Counted from the stretch's first letter, positions 27,879 through 36,801 are shown. The stretch is DNA of 64,000 nucleotides from Rheinheimera sediminis (GCF_004005375.1 NZ_RZUF01000003.1:109132-173131); one strand, 5' to 3'. Program-made: numbers and translations. The notes: generated from the letters alone by a model not told the origin.

Positions 27879-29276
27879 GTGACAACAGAAACTGCGGTAC
27901 CTCAAGACAGGCTAAAGCTGCGCGAAAAAGTCGGTTATGGCCTGGGCGATATGGGTTTTAACTTCTATTGGGCCAATATCTCTGCCTTTTTATTAATTTT
28001 CTACACCGATGTGTTTGGTATTTCAGCGGCTGCCGCCGGCACCATGATGCTGATCACTAAAATCATTGATGCTTTTACCGACCCTATGATGGGCGCTATA
28101 GCAGACAGAACCAAAAGCCGTTTTGGTAAGTTCCGGCCTTATTTATTGTGGTTAGCTTTACCTCTAGCTGGTGCTGGAGTTCTAACCTACAGCACGCCAG
28201 ACTTAGGCCCCGGCGGTAAACTGGTATGGGCTTATTGTACGTACAGTCTGCTGATGCTGACTTACACAGCTATCAATATTCCTTATTCCGCCTTGTCAGG
28301 TGTGATGACGCGAAACAGCCAGGAGCGCACTACTTTAGTTAGCTTCCGTTTTATTGGTGGTTTTACCGGCGGTATTTTGGTGACTTATTTAACCCCTAAG
28401 CTGGTAGTTATATTGGGGCAGGGTGATGAAATCTTAGGCTGGCAGCTAACCATGGGCGTCTTTGGTATAGCTGCGGCTTTATTGTTTTTATTCACTTTTG
28501 CCAGCACCAAAGAACGTATTCAGCCGGTCAGCGAAAACAACAGCGCTGTGATGCAGGATTTGCTGGATTTAAAAAACAACAAACCCTGGCTGGTGCTGTT
28601 TAGCCTGGCGCTGATCATTATGATCACTATTACCATGCGCGCCAGCAGCGGTACTTACTACTTTAAATACTATGTAATGCGGCCAGAGCTGGTCGGCGAG
28701 TTTTTATCCTCTTACATGTTTGCTTTGGCTTTAGGTGCCGCCTCTACGCCTTTAATGACTAAGTTTATGGATAAAAAGCCGCTGATGATGTTGCTGATGA
28801 GTCTGGCCGGACTTTTTTCTATCAGCCTGTTTTTTGTGCCTGCCGATCAGGTGGGTTTAATTTTTGCTATCAATCTGGCGATAGGTTTTGTGTTAGGGCC
28901 TAAATCGCCACTGGCTTTTTCTATGTATGCCGACACTGCAGATTACAACGAATGGCGCACTGGCCGACGTGCTACAGCCATGACCTTTTCAGCCGCTACC
29001 TTCTCACAAAAACTCGGCGGTGCTATTGCCTCAGCTGTGATCGGCTGGTTATTGGCGCTGATAGGTTATGTAGCTAATGCCGAACAAAGTGCAGGCTCAC
29101 AAATGGGCATTTTGCTGATGGTGTCGGTGATCCCTGGCTTAGTGGCTTTACTCGCTGCCTTTGTCATGCGCTTTTACCATTTAGATGAAAAACAATTGCT
29201 GACCATTCAACAGGAACTGGATCAGCGCAAAGCTGCACCCTTTAACCAAACTGCAGTAGTCGGAGTGTCGGAGTAA
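27879..29276 (+). CDS. GPH-family (glycoside-pentoside-hexuronide) sugar:cation symporter
   Basis: 465 residues, 12 predicted TM helices, MFS fold. The N-terminal YGLGDMGFNFYW and DPMMGAIADRTKSRFGKFRPY are the GPH hallmark, with cation-site Asp residues in the early helices (as in MelB), and the second half has ADTADYNEWRTGRRATAM. GTG 27879 has AGGGTG six bases upstream. Between gntK and the GH94 gene (two bases to the latter), it likely imports a beta-linked disaccharide or aldonate that the phosphorylase cleaves. Confidence 0.93.
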   Translation: MTTETAVPQDRLKLREKVGYGLGDMGFNFYWANISAFLLIFYTDVFGISAAAAGTMMLITKIIDAFTDPMMGAIADRTKSRFGKFRPYLLWLALPLAGAGVLTYSTPDLGPGGKLVWAYCTYSLLMLTYTAINIPYSALSGVMTRNSQERTTLVSFRFIGGFTGGILVTYLTPKLVVILGQGDEILGWQLTMGVFGIAAALLFLFTFASTKERIQPVSENNSAVMQDLLDLKNNKPWLVLFSLALIIMITITMRASSGTYYFKYYVMRPELVGEFLSSYMFALALGAASTPLMTKFMDKKPLMMLLMSLAGLFSISLFFVPADQVGLIFAINLAIGFVLGPKSPLAFSMYADTADYNEWRTGRRATAMTFSAATFSQKLGGAIASAVIGWLLALIGYVANAEQSAGSQMGILLMVSVIPGLVALLAAFVMRFYHLDEKQLLTIQQELDQRKAAPFNQTAVVGVSE

Positions 29277-29278
29277 CT

Positions 29279-31675
29279 ATGAAGAAGTTGATGCAAGCCA
29301 CAGAAAACGGCCAGCGTTATGAATTGTACAGCGCCACTGCGATGCCACAGGCTGCAGCTTTTTTATGGAACAAGGTGATGATGATCCAGCAAAACTGCCG
29401 TGGTTATGCCACAGCGCAGTTTATGCAACCAGAACCAGCCAAATATGCCCATGCGCCGAACTTAGAAGCTAAGACGTTTATGCAGCCTGAGCAGCCCTAT
29501 TATGCTCATCATCCGGGCCGTTTTGTGTATATCAAAGATGAAAACAGTGGTGAAATCTGGTCTGTGCCGTACGAGCCGGTGCGCAAAGAAGCACAAAACT
29601 TTGTGTTTTCAGCAGGCCAGTCGGATATCCGCTGGCAGCTCACGCTGGACTCTGGTTTAACGGTGGAATGGTTATTAACCTTAACGCCGGATCAACCGCT
29701 GGAGTTATGGCAACTGACGGTGCGCAATGATTCAGCGCAAAGCCGAAGCTTAAGTTTATATCCGTATTTCCCGGTCGGTTATATGTCCTGGATGAACCAA
29801 TCTGGCCGTTATGATGCGGATTTAAAAGCTATTATCTGCTCATCAGTCACGCCTTATCAAAAGTACCCGGATTACTTTAAAAACAAGTTGTTAAAAGACA
29901 AAACCTTCTTATTGGCTGAACGCACACCGGATTTCTGGGAAGTGAATCAGCAGCATTTCGAAGGGCAGGGCGGTTTACATGCGCCTTCTGCAGTGCAACA
30001 GCCGTTTTTAGCTTGTGGTGATTCAGATTACGAAACGCCAGCTTGTGTGATGCAATACAGAGTATCTTTAGCCACAGGCCAAACAGAGCAATACCGTTTT
30101 GTATTTGGTCCTGCTTATGACAAAGCAGAAGTAGCGCAAATTCGTCAGCAGGTGTTTGGCACGCCAGAGAGCTTCGGCCAGATTCAGCAGGCGTATGCCG
30201 CTTATGTAGCTCAGGCTGTGCCTTGCTTAGAAATCGACACGCCGGATCAAGAGCTGAATAACTATGTGAACCACTGGCTGGCGCGTCAGGTGTATTACCA
30301 CGGCGATGTGAACCGCTTAACCACAGATCCACAAAGCCGTAATTATCTGCAGGATAATATGGGCATGAGCTATCTGGCTCCTGCTGTGGCACGTCAGGCC
30401 TTTTTAACGGCTTTATCGCAGCAGCATCTGTCGGGTGAAATGCCGGACGGTATCTTGTTGCACAAAGATGCCGAACTCAAATACATCAATCAGGTGCCTC
30501 ATACCGATCAATGTGTTTGGTTACCTGTCTGCATCAGTGCTTATCTGGCTGAAACCAATGACTATGCGCTGTTAAGCGAAAAAGTGGCCTATAAAGACTC
30601 TGCCGAGCAGCACACTGTGGCTGAACATATCCACCGCGCTATGGCTTGGTTATGGCTGAAAAAAGACCAGCGCTGCTTAAGTTATATAGAGCAGGGCGAT
30701 TGGTGTGACCCCATGAATATGGTGGGTTACAAAGGCAAAGGGGTGTCGGGTTGGCTCAGCTTAGCTGCAGCTTATGCGCTGAAGGTGTGGGCGCAAATTT
30801 GTCGTGATTTAAATTTTGACGAACAAGCCGCTTTGTATCAGCAACAGGCCAGTGAATTTAACGCCGCAGTAAATCAGTATTTATGGGATGGCAACTGGTA
30901 TGGCCGTGGTATCACAGACGAGAACCTGGTGTTTGGTATCAGCAAAGACACCGAAGGCCGTATTTATTTGAACCCACAAAGCTGGGCTTTATTAAGTGGT
31001 GCCGCCGACAGCGAACAACAGCAGCAATTGTTAAAAGCGGTAGAGCAGCAATTGTATACGCCTTATGGCCCACAAATGCTGGCGCCTGCTTATACCTCCA
31101 TGCGTGAAGACGTGGGCCGTGTTACCCAGAAATACCCAGGTTCAGCAGAAAATGGCTCTGTGTATAACCACGCTGCGGCTTTTTATCTGTTTGCTTTGTA
31201 TCAGGTGAATCAAGCCGACAAAGCCTATCAGGTATTAAAACAAATGCTGCCATCGGACGACCCACAGGATCAGTTACAACGGGGTCAGCTGCCGGTATTT
31301 ATTCCAAATTATTACCGTGGCGCTTACCAGACCTTACCACGCACTGCAGGTCGCTCCAGCCAGTTATTTAATACAGGCACTGTGCACTGGGTGTACCGCT
31401 GCCTGGTCGAAGGTTTGTTTGGTGTGAAGGGCAACCAACAAGGTTTAACCATAGCGCCGCAACTGCCAGCCAGTTGGAATAAAGCTTCGGTGTTACGTCG
31501 TTTCCGTGGCGCAGACTTTCATATCCGTTTTGAACGAGTTGCTGATGTCAAAGCGCCAATACTCTGGTTGGATGCTGTGCAGCAGGACGAGTTAGTGGTG
31601 CGTACTATCACGCTAGGCCAAAGTTATCAGTTACTGGTGCAATTACCGGTTACAACCTCAGAGGAAGCAGCATGA
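29279..31675 (+). CDS. GH94 glycoside phosphorylase, cellobionic acid phosphorylase-like
   Basis: 798 residues, no signal peptide, so cytoplasmic. N-terminal beta-sandwich, linker helices, then (alpha/alpha)6 barrel and C-terminal beta layer. Barrel landmarks: NYLQDNMGM (about 355-363), GEMPDGILLHKDAELKYINQ, and GDWCDPMNMVG (about 473) replacing the DWND segment that carries the GH94 general acid. GKGVSGWLSLAAAYAL follows. The length and these variants fit cellobionic-acid phosphorylase (4-O-beta-glucosyl-gluconate + Pi to glucose-1-phosphate + gluconate) rather than cellobiose phosphorylase. Adjacent gluconokinase supports this (inference). ATG after GGAG; end overlaps the next gene by ATGA. 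Confidence 0.85.
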   Translation: MKKLMQATENGQRYELYSATAMPQAAAFLWNKVMMIQQNCRGYATAQFMQPEPAKYAHAPNLEAKTFMQPEQPYYAHHPGRFVYIKDENSGEIWSVPYEPVRKEAQNFVFSAGQSDIRWQLTLDSGLTVEWLLTLTPDQPLELWQLTVRNDSAQSRSLSLYPYFPVGYMSWMNQSGRYDADLKAIICSSVTPYQKYPDYFKNKLLKDKTFLLAERTPDFWEVNQQHFEGQGGLHAPSAVQQPFLACGDSDYETPACVMQYRVSLATGQTEQYRFVFGPAYDKAEVAQIRQQVFGTPESFGQIQQAYAAYVAQAVPCLEIDTPDQELNNYVNHWLARQVYYHGDVNRLTTDPQSRNYLQDNMGMSYLAPAVARQAFLTALSQQHLSGEMPDGILLHKDAELKYINQVPHTDQCVWLPVCISAYLAETNDYALLSEKVAYKDSAEQHTVAEHIHRAMAWLWLKKDQRCLSYIEQGDWCDPMNMVGYKGKGVSGWLSLAAAYALKVWAQICRDLNFDEQAALYQQQASEFNAAVNQYLWDGNWYGRGITDENLVFGISKDTEGRIYLNPQSWALLSGAADSEQQQQLLKAVEQQLYTPYGPQMLAPAYTSMREDVGRVTQKYPGSAENGSVYNHAAAFYLFALYQVNQADKAYQVLKQMLPSDDPQDQLQRGQLPVFIPNYYRGAYQTLPRTAGRSSQLFNTGTVHWVYRCLVEGLFGVKGNQQGLTIAPQLPASWNKASVLRRFRGADFHIRFERVADVKAPILWLDAVQQDELVVRTITLGQSYQLLVQLPVTTSEEAA

Positions 31676-32664
31676 TCCGTATAGGTTTATTAGGCGCAGC
31701 CCGAATTGCCGACCAGGCTATTATTCAGCCCGCCGCAAAGCGTTCTGATGTAGTAATAGCTGCAGTGGCGGCATCGAATCTTGAAAAAGCTCAGACTTTT
31801 GCGCAGCAGTTTGGTATAGAGCAGGCATTTGGCAGTTATGACGAGCTCATTACCCGCGATGATATCGATTTAATTTACAACGCTTTACCTCCATCTTTGC
31901 ATGCAAAGTGGTCAATCAGAGCTGTATTGCATGGTAAACACGTATTGTGTGAGAAGCCTTTTGCGATGGACGTCGCTGAAGCCAAAGATATGGTGGCTAC
32001 TGCGAAGATCAGTCATCGTTTGCTGATTGAAGGCTACCATTACCGCTTTCATCCGGTCTTTGCTGAAGTAGAGCGGTTAGTAAAGAGTGGCGAGCTTGGC
32101 ACCATTCACAGAGTGCGCAGCAATTTTTCAGTGCGTATCGCCGAAACTACAGGCTCGTTGCGCCACAACGTGCCTTTAGGCGGTGGCGCTCTAATGGATT
32201 TAGGTTGTTACCCTTTGCACTGGTTACGCACTTTATTTGCCAGCACACCAGAGATTTTATGGGCCGACGCCATTTGCCCTAAAGCTCAACTCGACAGCAG
32301 CTTCGAGCTTCGCCTGCAGTTTCCAAACGGCCCGCTTTGTTATGTCGGCTGCGCTATGAGCGAACATTTAAGCCGCCACCACGATGCTTCTTTGTATCTT
32401 GAAGGTGACAAAGCTCAACTGGAAGTGCTGAACCTGGTCGCACCGCATCAGGGTCACAAATTACGCCTCACCAAAGACGGCGAGGCCCGAGAGTATCAAA
32501 TTAACGGCGATACCACTTACGACCACCAATTAGCGCATGTAGTCGCCTGTATCAAAGGCGAAACCAAGCCGCTGACAGGTGGCAAGGATGCTATTGATCA
32601 GATGCAACTGATTGATGATGCGTATAAAGCTGCGGGGTTGTTGCCGAGGGGGCTTTGTAAGTAG
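31672..32664 (+). CDS. Gfo/Idh/MocA-family NAD(P)-dependent oxidoreductase
   Basis: 330 residues. Rossmann nucleotide-binding start RIGLLGAARIADQAII, the family lysine motif CEKPFAMD near residue 95, and the catalytic region GGGALMDLGCYPLHWLR. Such enzymes oxidise or reduce sugars and derivatives. A four-base overlap with the GH94 stop shows it belongs to the sugar operon. Its step in the pathway is unclear; it might act on an oxidised or anhydro-sugar side product or widen substrate range. It is the last gene; hipB operators begin 73 bases later. Confidence 0.9.
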   Translation: MIRIGLLGAARIADQAIIQPAAKRSDVVIAAVAASNLEKAQTFAQQFGIEQAFGSYDELITRDDIDLIYNALPPSLHAKWSIRAVLHGKHVLCEKPFAMDVAEAKDMVATAKISHRLLIEGYHYRFHPVFAEVERLVKSGELGTIHRVRSNFSVRIAETTGSLRHNVPLGGGALMDLGCYPLHWLRTLFASTPEILWADAICPKAQLDSSFELRLQFPNGPLCYVGCAMSEHLSRHHDASLYLEGDKAQLEVLNLVAPHQGHKLRLTKDGEAREYQINGDTTYDHQLAHVVACIKGETKPLTGGKDAIDQMQLIDDAYKAAGLLPRGLCK

Positions 32665-32736
32665 TTTTGGGTTTTACTGCTGAATTTGGGAGCCGCCATC
32701 GATGGTGCTTATTCAATCGGCTCTATTTACCTGAAT

Positions 32737-32878
32737 GGGACTATATTCATACTAAGCTATGCTTTTATGGGAATATAGTCCCATTTTCACTTTCCGAATC
32801 AGGTGCTAGCTTAGATTGAAATAAACCATAAACAGGACTATATTCCATCTATAGCTCAAATAAAGAGAATATAGTCCC
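32737..32878. promoter_or_regulatory. Four-site operator array of hipBA
   Basis: Four copies of a 14-base dyad based on GGGAMTATAKTCCC: 32737-32750, 32769-32782, 32834-32847 and 32865-32878, alternating in the better half-site. Centres are 32, 65 and 31 bases apart, close to whole helical turns. The second copy is complete; the others have one degraded half. This looks like the autoregulatory HipB binding region. Confidence 0.8.
32816..32844 (+). promoter_or_regulatory. hipBA promoter with -10 inside operator 3
   Basis: TTGAAA, 17 bases, TATATT. The -10 is the core of the third dyad, so repressor binding there would block RNA polymerase directly. Confidence 0.65.
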
Positions 32879-32894
32879 ATTTTGGATGGTTTTT

Positions 32895-33200
32895 ATGTCA
32901 AAGCGCGATATGCACAGAGTGTTATTTCCTAAGCAGCAGAAAATCCTCGCTACTTTTGGTGAAGACTTGCTGTTAGCGACCAGACGTCGTGGTTTTAATA
33001 AACAAACCATCTGTGACAGAACAGGCTTTGATAACAAGACTGTCAGTAAAGTATTTGCCGGTGATCCAGGTGTATCCATAGGGGCCTATCTGAAGGTTAT
33101 GGCAGTGCTGGGTATGGAAGATAATTTTGCTGAAGTAGCGGCACATGATGAAGTTGGTACCAAACTGCAAAACATCCAGCTGTTGGAGCGCGCACGATGA
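32895..33200 (+). CDS. hipB: HipB-like XRE-family antitoxin/repressor
   Basis: 101 residues from ATG 32895, five bases after GGATGG; an ATG at 32886 would add three residues without a ribosome site. A helix-turn-helix is visible in GFNKQTICDRTGFDNKTVSKVFAG, followed by GVSIGAYLKVMAVLGME. The short C-terminal tail is typical of HipB. As antitoxin it would bind HipA and repress the operon through the upstream dyads. Overlaps hipA by ATGA, the usual arrangement. The N-terminus (SKRDMHRVLFPKQQ) is not of the E. coli HipB kind, so this is a distant subtype. Confidence 0.8.
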   Translation: MSKRDMHRVLFPKQQKILATFGEDLLLATRRRGFNKQTICDRTGFDNKTVSKVFAGDPGVSIGAYLKVMAVLGMEDNFAEVAAHDEVGTKLQNIQLLERAR

Positions 33201-34447
33201 ACCGAACTCTGGTAGAGGTTTATGCAGCATGGATGCCTATAGCAGAGCCTTTACAGATAGGGCAACTGACCTTTGCGGAGACAACCAGAGGCGGCATTTT
33301 TAGTTTTACTTACGACAAAAGTTTTCTTAGTTCTAAATATCGTCTGCAAATCGACCCACTGTTAGCGCTGCATAGCGGTGAGCTTTATAACGACTCGCCC
33401 GATCAAAACTTTCGTGCCTTTTTAGACTCATCGCCAGACCGTTGGGGGCGTTTGTTAATGCAACGACGTGCTGCGATTGAACATCGTAAGGGCATTCGAG
33501 CTTCGGCCAGATTAACAGAGCTGGATTACCTGTTAGGTGTGCATGATTCCTATCGAATGGGTGGGATCCGCTTTAAAACTGCCGGATCGCCAGACTTTCT
33601 GGACAATAACGCCGAGTGTGCTGCGCCACCTATTACATCACTCAGAGAGCTTGAATATGCTGCGATGAAAATTGAGCAGGATGACAACATCGACAGTGAC
33701 GAATACTACCGCTGGTTAAAGATGTTAATTTCTCCAGGTTCATCATTGGGCGGAGCCAGACCCAAAGCTTGTGTGACTGATGCGGATAACAACCTTTGGA
33801 TAGCTAAATTTCCTAATCAAAACGATAACTTCGACGTTGGGGCTTGGGAAATGTTGTGCCATGAACTTGCGCTAGCCTCTGGCATTGAAATGTTTCCTTG
33901 CAGCGTACAGCGCTTTTCCTCCACCCATCATACCTTTCTGACCAAACGTTTTGATCGGGTGGGTGCCCAACGAATTCACTTTTCCTCGGCCATGACGCAG
34001 CTGCAATACTATGATGGTGAACATTCAGCAGGAGCAAGCTATCTGGAAATTGCAGAGTTCCTGAGTAACAACGGCGCACAGACTAAAGCAGACCTTGCTC
34101 AGTTGTGGCGGCGAATAGTCTTTAATATTGCAGTGTCGAATACCGACGATCACTTACGAAACCACGGTTTTTTACTGACAGAAAAAGGCTGGAAACTTTC
34201 TCCGGCTTACGATTTAAACCCAAACCATAACAAACAAGGTTTGCATCTGAACATTACCGACAACTCCAACGCCCTTGATTACCAGCTGGCTTTTGAAGTG
34301 AAAGATTTCTTCCGTTTAACGGAGGCTGAAGCTACCGCTATTTATGACGAAGTACTCAGCAAGGTGAAGCATTGGCAAGCTGTGGCAACCAAACTGGGGA
34401 TCAGCCGTAGTGAGCAAATCACTAAGCAAGGGGCTTTTAATCTTTAG
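33197..34447 (+). CDS. hipA: HipA-like serine/threonine kinase toxin
   Basis: 416 residues of the HipA kinase family. The N-subdomain (SGELYNDSPDQNFRAFLDSSPDRWGRLL) is followed by the flexible Ser-Gly loop SPGSSLGGARPK (179-190), where E. coli HipA autophosphorylates, the ATP-binding Lys region WIAKFPNQND, the catalytic NTDDHLRNHG (N315, D317, H319) and the metal site SPAYDLNP (D339). All key residues are present. Such toxins inactivate glutamyl-tRNA synthetase or other targets and promote persistence; the target here is unknown. Fully intact module with hipB. Confidence 0.92.
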   Translation: MNRTLVEVYAAWMPIAEPLQIGQLTFAETTRGGIFSFTYDKSFLSSKYRLQIDPLLALHSGELYNDSPDQNFRAFLDSSPDRWGRLLMQRRAAIEHRKGIRASARLTELDYLLGVHDSYRMGGIRFKTAGSPDFLDNNAECAAPPITSLRELEYAAMKIEQDDNIDSDEYYRWLKMLISPGSSLGGARPKACVTDADNNLWIAKFPNQNDNFDVGAWEMLCHELALASGIEMFPCSVQRFSSTHHTFLTKRFDRVGAQRIHFSSAMTQLQYYDGEHSAGASYLEIAEFLSNNGAQTKADLAQLWRRIVFNIAVSNTDDHLRNHGFLLTEKGWKLSPAYDLNPNHNKQGLHLNITDNSNALDYQLAFEVKDFFRLTEAEATAIYDEVLSKVKHWQAVATKLGISRSEQITKQGAFNL

Positions 34448-34517
34448 CACCGGATTATTCAGGGCAGTGTTGTTTTGCTTTTGTAGTTAACTGAGAAATA
34501 GTACCGAGCGTATCAGG

Positions 34518-35516
34518 ATGAAAACAGGCCGTAACGATCCTTGCCCTTGCGGCAGTGGTAAGAAATACAAACACTGCTGCATCAATGCTGTATCAAAGCA
34601 ACATGCAGAAGTGTTTGACGAGATAGCGCAAGTTGTGGCGATGAATCCAAACCTGAGTTTGGATGAATTGAATCTGGTGGCTCAGCACAAAATGGCGGAG
34701 CGTAACAGCAAGCCTGATGCTGATTTTTGTGGCCTGTCACCCACGCAGATGGAAAACTGGTTGTATGCGCCTTTAAGCGAATTAGCCCTAGTCAAAATCA
34801 CCACTCCAGCTGATTTATCCGCCAGCCCTGTGATGCGTTATTTGGCTTTGATGCTGGATGAAGCCATAGAACAAGGCGGATCTTTTAAGGCGACTACCAA
34901 AGGCAATCTTCCTGCCAAATTAGTAAAGCAAGCCAGTGAGCTGTTGCCAGAATTTGCGGTAGCCCGGTTTGAAACAGACCCCAGTATCAGTGAGTTTTCT
35001 GGCAGCAATGAAGATAAATTTAATGCGCTGCATTACAGCCGATTACTGGCTGAACTTGCCGGTATTCTTTATAAAAAAACGGGCAGTTTTTATGTGAAAA
35101 AAGCAGCGATAAAACAGTATCAGCAACAGGGCATCCGGGCTTTTTTCCTACCCTTGCTGGAAGCCGCTGTGAAGCACTACAACTGGGCTTATCTGGATGG
35201 TTGGAGTGAGCAGGTTAATCTGCAACCCTTCTGGCTTTTTATGTTATGGCGTTTACAAAGCCATGCATCGCTCGAAAAGCTGATTGAGGAAGTGTGTGTC
35301 GCATTTCCAGCTCTGCTTCAGCAACTGCCAGATGAGCAGTATTTCTCACCAGAAGAGCAGCTCGGAAAAATGATCGAATCGCGTTTTGTAGTGCGCTTTT
35401 TACAATTCTGGGGCTTTGTCACATTAGACCCAAGGCTGTATGTGAATGGGGTGAAAGTGCAAAGGAAAGCGAGCATAGAGCCGCTGTTGAGGCAGAGTTT
35501 CAGCTTTTCTATTTAA
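34518..35516 (+). CDS. SEC-C zinc-motif protein of unknown function
   Basis: 332 residues beginning with a SEC-C motif TGRNDPCPCGSGKKYKHCC (three Cys plus final CC), a zinc-binding module like the SecA C-terminus. The remainder is mostly helical with no recognised domain (for example LMLDEAIEQGG and GFVTLDPRLYV). No signal peptide. Proteins with this N-terminus and a long helical body are common in defence and accessory islands, but the role is unknown. Start ATG 34518 has weak ribosome-site support. Located 70 bases after hipA, on the same strand. Confidence 0.75.
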   Translation: MKTGRNDPCPCGSGKKYKHCCINAVSKQHAEVFDEIAQVVAMNPNLSLDELNLVAQHKMAERNSKPDADFCGLSPTQMENWLYAPLSELALVKITTPADLSASPVMRYLALMLDEAIEQGGSFKATTKGNLPAKLVKQASELLPEFAVARFETDPSISEFSGSNEDKFNALHYSRLLAELAGILYKKTGSFYVKKAAIKQYQQQGIRAFFLPLLEAAVKHYNWAYLDGWSEQVNLQPFWLFMLWRLQSHASLEKLIEEVCVAFPALLQQLPDEQYFSPEEQLGKMIESRFVVRFLQFWGFVTLDPRLYVNGVKVQRKASIEPLLRQSFSFSI

Positions 35517-35566
35517 CTTATAGTGCAGCCTTATTGCCGAGGCACTGTGTCGCTGATGGGGAGTTA

Positions 35567-35694
35567 TATACCCAAAGTAATTGGAGTTGCAGCGAGGCGA
35601 CAAGCCAGTGAGGCCCTAGGAGCATAGTAAACCTATGTGACTGGGGCGAAATGGCGCAGGCAACAAAGCTGCAGCTTCAAGTACGACGGGTATA
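35567..35694. repeat. ERIC-type intergenic repeat, full copy
   Basis: 128-base imperfect palindrome starting TATACCCAAAGTAATTGGAG and ending CTTCAAGTACGACGGGTATA, with the central CCTAGGAGCATAG / CTATGTGACTGGGG core. This matches the ERIC (IRU) layout known from Enterobacteriaceae and Vibrio. A second full copy lies at 41599 and a half copy at 40024. Confidence 0.9.
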
Positions 35695-35844
35695 GTTAGC
35701 CTGGCTGTTAAACAAGAGTTGATTGCGTTTGCAAAAAATCTGATACTTCAGATCTCTGGCCCGCCATGGCATTATTAGGCGGGCACAACCATGATAAAGC
35801 CGTAGAGCCTGCCGGATAAGGCGCTGCGGCTAGCGAGTTATGAA
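35695..35844. other. Non-coding stretch with a GC-rich hairpin
   Basis: Contains GCCCGCC (35759-35765) and GGCGGGC (35778-35784), a 7-bp GC stem with a 12-base loop and no T-run, and a further stretch (GCCGGATAAGGCG) that resembles REP-type sequence. No coding potential seen. Confidence 0.4.
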
Positions 35845-36801
35845 GTGTTGCGGAACTATCTTAGTCGTGTTGTTATTTTAAGTAGTGTATTGCTGTGTAC
35901 TTGGCCGCTAGAGGCTTCGGAACATTACAGCGATCATGAGTTATTCTGTTTTAGCCTGCCGAAAAACACCGACTGTTTACTTGAGTTACAGCGCCAATTG
36001 CAGCAGCAGCCAACTGGCAGCAAAAGCTGGTACAAGCTTGAGTCTTACCTGCTGGATTATTACTACGACAAAATCGACTTCACCAGCTTAAAGCTACAGG
36101 CTGAGATGCTGTTGCAACGTCAGGATGTGCCCTCTGTCGTGCTGGCGCAAGTGTATTTCTACTATGCCAAAACCATGATGCATTTTAACCAACCGGGTCA
36201 GGCTGAAGCCTATGGTCTAAAAGCTGCACATCTGGTCACTGAATTGTACAAATCTTTTGGCAATCCACTGAGGTTGGTGGAACTTGCTAATTTACAAAAA
36301 GCGCTGGGGCAAAATGAACTTGCAGTTCAAACCTTGTCTGAAGCCGAACACAGGGCTGGCAATAGCCAGGATCCGATATTCTGGTTCGAGTTGAATAGCA
36401 ATAAGGCTTTGATCTCGGACAGTGCTGAATCTTTTGAAGAATCTTTGCTGTATCGGCAGCGCGCAGTAACAGCTATTTTGCCTACGGCTCACAATCTAAA
36501 AATAGTGGTAGCTCTTGGCAATCTGGCCCGTACCGAGCAATTGTTAGGGCGCTATCAAGCCGCTTTAGAACATTACCAGCAGTCACTGGCTTATATGTCC
36601 AAAAATACGGACCCGCACAACTGGAGCATTTATCATGTCCGGCTGGCAGAGATTGCCATACAGCTGAGTGATCAAAGACTCTCCAGCCAATATATGCAGC
36701 AAATTGATAGCGGACTCTTGGGGCAAACACATCTGGTTGTTTACCAGCAGCTGCAGCAGCAATTGGCGCAGTACCACAAGAAAAAACCAGCTGGGATTTA
36801 G
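35845..36801 (+). CDS. Exported TPR-repeat protein
   Basis: 318 residues. Signal peptide (about 1-25, ending LEASE), then helical repeats with the TPR look from about 120: FNQPGQAEAYGLKAAHLV, LQKALGQNELAVQTLSEAE, ALGNLARTEQLLGRYQAALEHYQQSL. It ends soon after the last repeat with no catalytic domain. Many membrane diguanylate cyclases of these bacteria start this way and continue into TM and GGDEF, so this may be a truncated sensor, or a free-standing scaffold. The start is GTG 35845 with a weak ribosome site. Function unknown. Confidence 0.65.
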   Translation: MLRNYLSRVVILSSVLLCTWPLEASEHYSDHELFCFSLPKNTDCLLELQRQLQQQPTGSKSWYKLESYLLDYYYDKIDFTSLKLQAEMLLQRQDVPSVVLAQVYFYYAKTMMHFNQPGQAEAYGLKAAHLVTELYKSFGNPLRLVELANLQKALGQNELAVQTLSEAEHRAGNSQDPIFWFELNSNKALISDSAESFEESLLYRQRAVTAILPTAHNLKIVVALGNLARTEQLLGRYQAALEHYQQSLAYMSKNTDPHNWSIYHVRLAEIAIQLSDQRLSSQYMQQIDSGLLGQTHLVVYQQLQQQLAQYHKKKPAGI

